The position numbers and the translations under genes are program-made. This document shows positions 6,334 to 13,070 of a stretch of 13,070 nucleotides of DNA, piece by piece. Location: assembly GCA_002427845.1 (NCBI GenBank), contig DIYZ01000007.1, positions 1,090 to 14,159 on the forward strand. The letters run 5' to 3'. Within the stretch, counting starts at the first letter, position 1; each line of letters opens with the position of its first letter. The notes beneath the pieces were generated by a model. That model saw only the letters and a program-made list of their open reading frames with translations, did no database searches and was not told where the DNA came from. Source of the stretch: Chloracidobacterium sp. UBA6041 (GTDB lineage Bacteria > Acidobacteriota > Blastocatellia > Pyrinomonadales > Pyrinomonadaceae).

Positions 6334-6527
6334 TATTGCCTCCCATTTTCCTGCAGTTACATCGGTCGTGCCTTCGCGCGCAGTAATCCGAGTGCCTCAC
6401 TAGGGCAACGTCTGTGCCGGGCAGAAAATGTCTATTCGCTGGCATTAACCGCCACCTATCTGCGGAATATCATCAGGTGGGCTGCGAAGAATTACTCACG
6501 ACGGAAGCCTGGAGTGGCACGTGGCAT

Positions 6528-6541
6528 TGGTCAATTGACCA
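6528..6541. promoter_or_regulatory. Perfect 14-bp palindrome, candidate operator
   Basis: TGGTCAATTGACCA is self-complementary over all 14 bases. It lies 26 bases upstream of the ATG of the small plus-strand ORF (6567) and about 195 bases upstream of the RIC start on the other strand. It has the form of a binding site for a dimeric regulator but does not match the FNR/DNR (TTGAT-N4-ATCAA) or the E. coli NsrR consensus. The regulator is unknown. Confidence 0.35.
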
Positions 6542-6566
6542 TAACTACCGTGAGGAGGACTGTGCG

Positions 6567-6662
6567 ATGTCTACAAAATTGCCCCAACCAGGGCGATCCG
6601 AAAAGCTGCGGAGCGCGCAAGGTCGCAAGGCCGCAAGCATCGACGTAGTATTTGCTCGGTAA
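6567..6662 (+). CDS. Possible 31-residue small protein
   Basis: An ATG at 6567 follows a strong Shine-Dalgarno (GAGGAGG, 6552-6558) by 8 bases. It reads MSTKLPQPGRSEKLRSAQGR and then KAASIDVVFAR before TAA. The peptide is basic, has no membrane span or signal, and matches nothing I know. Part of it (AQGRKAAS) is encoded by three near-copies of CGCAAGG. A palindrome precedes it and a perfect hairpin starts 12 bases after its stop, so it has the outline of an independent small gene. No conservation test was possible, and chance remains a fair explanation. Confidence 0.3.
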   Translation: MSTKLPQPGRSEKLRSAQGRKAASIDVVFAR

Positions 6663-6673
6663 ATATGAAACGA

Positions 6674-6695
6674 GAGCAAGAACTTCATCTTGCTC
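6674..6695. other. Perfect 8-bp hairpin between the small ORF and the kinase end
   Basis: GAGCAAGA and TCTTGCTC pair perfectly around a 6-base loop (ACTTCA). It lies 12 bases after the stop of the 31-codon ORF and about 170 bases downstream of the kinase stop on the other strand. Neither side carries a clear run of T: the plus strand continues CTGAACG and the minus strand GTTTCATATTTA. A rho-independent terminator is therefore possible only weakly, and more plausibly on the minus strand. Confidence 0.35.
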
Positions 6696-6863
6696 CTGAA
6701 CGTAACACCTCAGGGTTGCTTGACGTGAAGCACCGTAGCGATCCGCAAGTAAAAACGCAGCGTCAAAGGATGGTCGGTAGTCGTACGAACAGGAAGAAAG
6801 GAAGCGTGACGCAGACGGTATCTCCAATGTCACCTTTGACTATGAACAAAAGCGCAAGGCAAA

Positions 6864-9591
<2,728 letters not shown>

Positions 9592-9602
<11 letters not shown>

Positions 9603-10176
9603 CATCTACTCCCCTGCTCAACTCACGGTACAGCCAAACCCTGGCCAATCTCCAGTCAGACCGCACTGTCCGGGGTGAGATTTTGACCACCTCGCCCACT
9701 TCCTCGTCAGTCAGTCCGCCAAAGTATCGCAACTCCACCACCAGACTCTGCCGCGGGTTGAGTGCCGCCAGCCTGCCCAACGCCTCATCCAGAGCGAGCA
9801 TGTCCGCGCCGCGTTCCGGCGAGGCAACCAAAGCCTCATCGAGTGAGACCTGCTGTGCCCCACCGCCGCACTTGAGATTGTGTCTGGCCCTCGCCAGATC
9901 AACCAGGATACGCCGCATCGTTTGGGCCGCGACGGCAAAGAAATGGGCGCGGTTCTGCCAACGCACACTCTTTGCATCGACTAGGCGTAAATAAGCCTCA
10001 TGGGCCAAGGCTGTGGTTTGCAGCGTGTTGCCGGGGCGCTCACGACTGATGTAGCGATGAGCCAGCCGGTGCAGCTCTTCATAGACCAGCGGGACCAACT
10101 TGTCGAGCGCTGCTTGGTCGCCGTCGCTCCAAGCCAAGAGCAGTTGCGTGACTTCTTCCGGTGAGTCTGTGGTCAT
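9592..10176 (-). CDS. ECF-type RNA polymerase sigma factor (TIGR02999-like)
   Basis: Counting from the ATG at 10176 the protein has 194 residues. Region 2 (about 8-95) carries LVYEELHRLAHRYISRERPG, TLQTTALAHEAYLRLVD and AHFFAVAAQTMRRILVDLAR, the signature of the TIGR02999 (Sig-70_X6) group found in acidobacteria and planctomycetes. Region 4 (about 135-190) carries LNPRQSLVVELRYFGGLTDE and SPRTVRSDWRLARVWL. An upstream in-frame GTG at 10212 is less likely because GGAGGAGG, an obvious ribosome site, lies between it and the ATG. No anti-sigma factor gene is adjacent; instead the kinase start overlaps the sigma stop. Phosphorylation control would be analogous to the known Vibrio EcfP-PknT pair, but this is inferred from arrangement only. 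Confidence 0.93.
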
Positions 10177-10473
10177 CAACCTCCTCCCCGGGGAAATGTT
10201 CTGTCGGGGCACTCAATTTACTACACCCGCCGGTGGTTCACTACTTGACCGGGGCGAAAATTTCTTCCCGCCGTTGCCGCATTCCCCTCCGGATTCCGCT
10301 TACAGAAGTGAAAGCGGCAATCAAAGCCCCATGGGACAGAGGTCACCCTCAAATTACTAGCGGGACGGTTAACCGTCCCGCGACCGAGGCGTCTCGAAGA
10401 GCTTGCTCAGGCAAATCTCTTGCGGAGCGACAAGATTTACAACTTCATGAATATCCTGGAAAGGAGAAAGACC
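10177..10473. other. Divergent spacer between the sigma factor and cytochrome genes
   Basis: This stretch of about 300 bases should hold promoters for both the ECF-kinase pair (minus) and the dihaem cytochrome (plus). The plain feature is the 22-bp palindrome at 10360-10381. No promoter boxes could be assigned with confidence. Confidence 0.4.
10360..10381. repeat. Perfect 22-bp palindrome (hairpin with TTAA loop), REP-like
   Basis: Two 9-base arms (GCGGGACGG and its complement CCGTCCCGC) flank TTAA, and the whole 22 bases are self-complementary. As RNA or single-stranded DNA it would form a very stable stem. There is no T-run on either side, so it is not a normal terminator. It sits 92 bases upstream of the cytochrome start. 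Likely readings are a repetitive extragenic palindrome or a dimer-binding operator. There is no second full copy in the window. Confidence 0.6.
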
Positions 10474-11856
10474 ATGTACAAGCTCAAGAGCTCGGTGATC
10501 GCCTTCTTCGGTTTTGTCCTCATCGGCGTGACTGTTGCCGTCGTGCCGCATACGGGCTTCGGGCAAGTCTCAGAAGGAAACGGCGCGATACAACTCAATT
10601 GCGACGAGCAACCGTGCGATGCGGTGGCGCGCGGTCGTGCAGCCTTCAATGACCGCAATCTGAACGACCTCGGTGGGAACGGACGCGCGTGCGCCGACTG
10701 TCACATGCCGTCGGAGGGCTTCCAGCTCTCTCCCGCGGCTGCAAGGGCCCGGTTCGATGCGCTGCAGGCGAAACGGGAGCACAACAAGAATGCTGACGAT
10801 CCGCTCTTCCGGCCGGTGGACGCTGACGACTTCCGTATAAACGGAGACAATGCGATCGACTTCTCGAACCTGGTGGAGAACGGGCTCATTCGCATCACTA
10901 TGCCATTGCCTCTGAACGTTAAGCTGATCGATCCAGCCACCGGTCAGCCAACGGACGAAACCTCGGTCGATCTCTGGCGGGCGGTCATGCCTGTGCCCAA
11001 TGTCGCGATCACCGGACCGGACGGCGCCTTACCGATCTGGCCGCCGGGCGCTCCACGTCCCCCAATCATGGGCCAGGATCCTAATGGCCCCAACCGGCAG
11101 GGCGGCTACCAGCACGATGCGCGCTTCGGAACGCTTCAGGAACAAGCCCGCGGCGCACTCTTCGCGCACGCGCAAGTGTCTGTGGAACCGCCGGCGGGCA
11201 TGCTCGACGACCTCGCCGCCTTTCAGCAGACGCTGTTCTCTTCGCCGGGGGTCGAACTGCTATCCGACGCGATCCTCTCCGGCTCGACACCGTTCCCCGA
11301 TCCTGATCCCGAACTGAACGAACTCGAGCAGCAGGGCAAGGTAGTCTTCAACCGAGCTTGCGCGCAATGCCATGGCGGTATGCTGCACCCGAGCGGATCG
11401 ACGCCCGAAACGACGTTCGTGCGTCCCCTCGTGCGCTATCACAACATCCAGACCGCTTGTCCGCGCCCGGCCACGGATGGCTACCTGCCATGTCCCGAGC
11501 GGCTGGCGCGTAATGCGCGCACGTACCGCATCACTCTCGCAAACGGCACGTTTCAATTCGTCACCACATCGGACCCGGGACGACTGCTTCTCACGGGCCA
11601 ACCCGCCGACCTCGGCGTGATGGACGTCACCCAACTGCGCGGAATCAGCAATACCGCTCCGTACTTTCACAACAACTCAGCGGCCACACTCGAGGAGGTG
11701 CTCGACCACTATGATGCTTTCTTCCGGCGCGTGGCCCGGCTGAATCCTGCGCCGAACTTGCCGCCGCTTCTATCGTCGAACGGCCTCGTGGTCGATCGTG
11801 GCTTTGTGACGGCGGACGAGCGAGCCGCGTTGCTGGCTTACCTGCGAAAGCTGTAG
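10474..11856 (+). CDS. Secreted dihaem cytochrome c peroxidase/MauG-like protein
   Basis: Counting from the ATG at 10474 the protein has 460 residues. That ATG has AAAGGAG seven bases before it; an in-frame upstream start at 10420 has no such support. Residues 1-31 form a signal peptide (VIAFFGFVLIGVTVAVV, then GFGQ). Haem c motifs are CADCH at 73-77 and CAQCH at 296-300. The C-terminal sequence LRGISNTAPYFHNNSAATLE followed by EVLDHYD (about 389-414) is typical of the bacterial CCP/MauG family. Such proteins reduce H2O2 or carry out MauG-type oxidations in the periplasm. The 219 residues between the haem motifs exceed the usual spacing of bacterial CCPs as I recall it, so the substrate is uncertain. 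The extra part includes a Pro/Gly-rich stretch at about 182-215. The gene is monocistronic and divergent from the ECF sigma gene, so control by that sigma factor is possible. Confidence 0.88.
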   Translation: MYKLKSSVIAFFGFVLIGVTVAVVPHTGFGQVSEGNGAIQLNCDEQPCDAVARGRAAFNDRNLNDLGGNGRACADCHMPSEGFQLSPAAARARFDALQAKREHNKNADDPLFRPVDADDFRINGDNAIDFSNLVENGLIRITMPLPLNVKLIDPATGQPTDETSVDLWRAVMPVPNVAITGPDGALPIWPPGAPRPPIMGQDPNGPNRQGGYQHDARFGTLQEQARGALFAHAQVSVEPPAGMLDDLAAFQQTLFSSPGVELLSDAILSGSTPFPDPDPELNELEQQGKVVFNRACAQCHGGMLHPSGSTPETTFVRPLVRYHNIQTACPRPATDGYLPCPERLARNARTYRITLANGTFQFVTTSDPGRLLLTGQPADLGVMDVTQLRGISNTAPYFHNNSAATLEEVLDHYDAFFRRVARLNPAPNLPPLLSSNGLVVDRGFVTADERAALLAYLRKL

Positions 11857-12348
11857 GCTCGCACTTAGCTCGTGAAAACCGAAAACACGCGGCATCACAC
11901 GTGTCCTAACTTAAGGTCAGGTGGCAAAAAATCACGATGACAGAGCCCACCAGCGGGCGAGAGCGTAAGTTTGGGCTATAGCCTAAGCGTCACCATCGAC
12001 GGTTCGCCCTGAGATAAGACATCTCCTAGCAATGGTTCTGACTCGGGAAACTGAACACGGACGACTTATGAGATTTCGTCGCTCTGTCTTTGCGCAATGC
12101 AGACATTCTGGATTTCAAATTAGAGAACTACCCATCCCTTTGAACTTTCGGCAAGACTTATCTTCCTCTTTGCACTATCGGCAATGTAAACGTCCAAACC
12201 TCGAGAAAACCAGAGAGTCGTAGGGGCGGAACCGCTAGATTTTTGTAGACTTGCGGCAAGGAATTGCGTCGCATGGCGGCAAAGAAACTCTTCAAGTGAC
12301 AATTTCGGTGCTACCGCGCGCTTGATCTTCCGTCGTCTCGTCCATTAC
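11857..12348. other. Spacer with no recognisable gene
   Basis: About 490 bases lie between the cytochrome stop and the zinc-finger gene stop. Short ORFs on both strands (for example 12032-12223 plus, 12120-12302 minus) have no recognisable content or good ribosome sites. A 19-base motif occurs twice with a 30-base period at 12136-12154 and 12166-12184. GAGAT-5-ATCTC at 12011-12025 could form a weak hairpin. No clear terminator was found. Confidence 0.5.
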
Positions 12349-12618
12349 TCAATACTCCGTAAATGCATCGTCGGGATAGCAATACAACCAACGCTCTCCG
12401 GGCTCCGCTGAGGCAATCACTGGATGTGCGCTCGCGTGCGCGTGCTTAGTGGCGTGGCGATTCGGCGAGTTGTCACAACACAGGGTCGCGCTGCATGTTT
12501 GACACGTACGCAGATGAACCCATTGTGCGCCGATCTTCACGCACTCTTCGCACTCCCGCCGCTTGGCATGTTTGACTGTCTTAATCGCCCTTATGTGAGA
12601 GCAAGTTTCCTCAGCCAT
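12349..12618 (-). CDS. UBP-type zinc-finger protein
   Basis: This is an 89-residue protein from the ATG at 12618; an ATG at 12621 is also possible, but GAGGAG is better spaced to 12618. Numbered from 12621, the zinc ligand pattern of the ubiquitin-hydrolase-type finger is complete: C7 and H9 (TCSHI), C24 and C27 (CEEC), C40 and C43 (CQTC), C48, and the histidine series H56, H60, H62 and H66 (NRHATKHAHASAH). The protein ends HPVIASAEPGERWLYCYPDD. In eukaryotes this domain binds the ubiquitin C-terminus; bacterial single-domain versions have no proven role. Its start lies just 11 bases after the stop of the flavoprotein gene, so the two form an operon. That pairing suggests a redox or thiol-related partner function, which is inference. 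Confidence 0.88.
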   Translation of the reverse strand: MAEETCSHIRAIKTVKHAKRRECEECVKIGAQWVHLRTCQTCSATLCCDNSPNRHATKHAHASAHPVIASAEPGERWLYCYPDDAFTEY

Positions 12619-12629
12619 CATCTTCTCCT

Positions 12630-13070
12630 CTACTCGCTAAGCACCTGATGTACGAAGGCGACCGCAATCGATCCTTCACCGACGGCTGACGCCACCCGCT
12701 TGATGTTGCCTCCCCGAACGTCGCCGACCGCGAACACTCCCGGCAAACTGGTTTCCAGCAGATAAGGAGCCCTCGCGAGCGGCCAATGCGCGGCGGCCAA
12801 ATCGTCGGGAGACAGATCTGGTCCTGTCTTGATGAATCCTTTGGCGTCAAGCGCAACACATCCATCGAGCCAGTGTGCATTGGGAACGGCGCCCGTCATT
12901 GCGAAGACGTAGCCGATGTTGTGAGTCTCGACACTTCCCGTCTGACTATCCCGCCACTGCACGCGCTCAAGATGGTCACTCCCTTCGAGGGCCGTGATTT
13001 CTGTGTGTGCCAGCAGGACAATTGTAGGGCTCTCTTCGATGCGCCGAATCAGATATCGCGACATGCTCTC
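12630..13070 (-). CDS. Thioredoxin-reductase-like FAD/NAD(P) oxidoreductase (5' end beyond the window edge)
   Basis: The frame is open to the right edge, so only the last 147 codons are present. The fragment begins ESMSRYLIRRIEES, which is the end of the NAD(P)-binding domain. It continues through FAMTGAVPNAHWLDG and ends with the FAD-contacting motif GVFAVGDVRGGNIKRVASAV followed by GEGSIAVAFVHQVL. This is the C-terminal half of a two-dinucleotide-fold flavoprotein of the thioredoxin reductase family. The CXXC redox motif and any N-terminal fusion (cyclic-nucleotide-binding or receiver domains are known in this family) lie outside the window. The methionine at 13064 is internal by family comparison, not a start. 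It is followed after a short gap by the UBP zinc-finger gene. Confidence 0.88.
   Translation of the reverse strand, partial: ESMSRYLIRRIEESPTIVLLAHTEITALEGSDHLERVQWRDSQTGSVETHNIGYVFAMTGAVPNAHWLDGCVALDAKGFIKTGPDLSPDDLAAAHWPLARAPYLLETSLPGVFAVGDVRGGNIKRVASAVGEGSIAVAFVHQVLSE

Larger units (their letters stand above)
6334..6863. other. Spacer between the RIC operon and the kinase gene
   Basis: This stretch of about 530 bases separates the start of the RIC gene from the end of the kinase gene. It must hold the RIC operon promoter, but no -35/-10 pair or FNR/NsrR-type site stands out. It does contain a 14-bp palindrome, a short plus-strand ORF with a strong ribosome site, a triple CGCAAGG direct repeat at about 6617-6639 and an 8-bp hairpin. 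A longer plus-strand ORF (6665-6946) runs into the kinase gene on the opposite strand and has no recognisable content. Confidence 0.5.

Noticed and set aside
10420..10473. 18-codon N-terminal extension of the dihaem cytochrome
   Set aside because: The signal peptide begins at the ATG at 10474, which alone has a well-spaced AAAGGAG; the extension would place charged residues ahead of it and has no ribosome site.
11880..11912. ACACG-10-CGTGT as terminator of the dihaem cytochrome gene
   Set aside because: Five-base stem with a long loop and no T-run; too weak to call.
12136..12282. Possible CRISPR array from the repeated CGGCAA words
   Set aside because: Only two copies of the longer motif, with mismatches, irregular spacing of the rest (105 and 23 bases), spacers of just 11 bases and no cas genes.
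12120..12302. Short minus-strand ORF of 60 codons
   Set aside because: Non-ATG start, no good ribosome site and no recognisable family; composition resembles random spacer sequence.

Overview
The window most likely comes from the chromosome of a soil- or sediment-type member of the Acidobacteriota. The main grounds are an overlapping pair of a TIGR02999-like ECF sigma factor and a Ser/Thr kinase-TolB-TPR receptor, a layout very common in that phylum, together with moderately high G+C, REP-like hairpins in spacers and a DUF1858/NnrS/hemerythrin gene set. This is inference from gene content; no rRNA or marker gene is present.

Layout. (1) 1-1041, minus strand: an Rrf2-family regulator with three NsrR/IscR-type cysteines overlaps the start of a secreted dihaem cytochrome c that runs off the left edge. 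The cytochrome is open at the edge and has no stop in the window. (2) 1212-1874, plus strand, divergent: a PAS-LuxR regulator with a cysteine cluster in the PAS domain. (3) 1875-2387: a rearranged stretch. It holds a Pro/Gly-rich ORF of unknown function and an 84%-identical copy of the last 25 codons of the PAS-LuxR gene, cut off directly behind a stop codon. (4) 6333-2388, minus strand: a tight five-gene run of RIC/YtfE/ScdA di-iron protein, hemerythrin, a shortened secreted DUF6448-like protein, a second small hemerythrin, and a large NnrS-like membrane protein with a DUF1858-type domain at each end. Start/stop overlaps (TGATG, ATGA) show translational coupling. (5) 6334-6863: spacer with a perfect 14-bp palindrome, a 31-codon ORF with a strong Shine-Dalgarno and an 8-bp hairpin. 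(6) 10176-6864, minus strand: ECF sigma factor overlapping the kinase receptor. (7) 10474-11856, plus strand: secreted dihaem cytochrome c peroxidase/MauG-like protein, with a perfect 22-bp palindrome in its upstream spacer. (8) 11857-12348: no gene seen. (9) 12618-12349 and 13070-12630, minus strand: a UBP-type zinc-finger protein behind the 3' part of a thioredoxin-reductase-like flavoprotein cut by the right edge.

The left half reads as a nitrosative-stress and respiratory NO-handling island. Two cysteine-bearing regulators (Rrf2 and PAS-LuxR) flank genes for iron-centre repair and NO or O2 binding (RIC and hemerythrins), a haem/NO-linked membrane protein (NnrS) and an electron-carrying cytochrome. 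The right half holds a separate envelope signalling module (ECF sigma plus kinase), a periplasmic peroxidase-like cytochrome and a redox flavoprotein/zinc-finger pair. The most unusual points are the doubly DUF1858-tipped NnrS, the cysteine-cluster PAS-LuxR with its duplicated tail, the internally shortened DUF6448-like gene, and two spacer palindromes.
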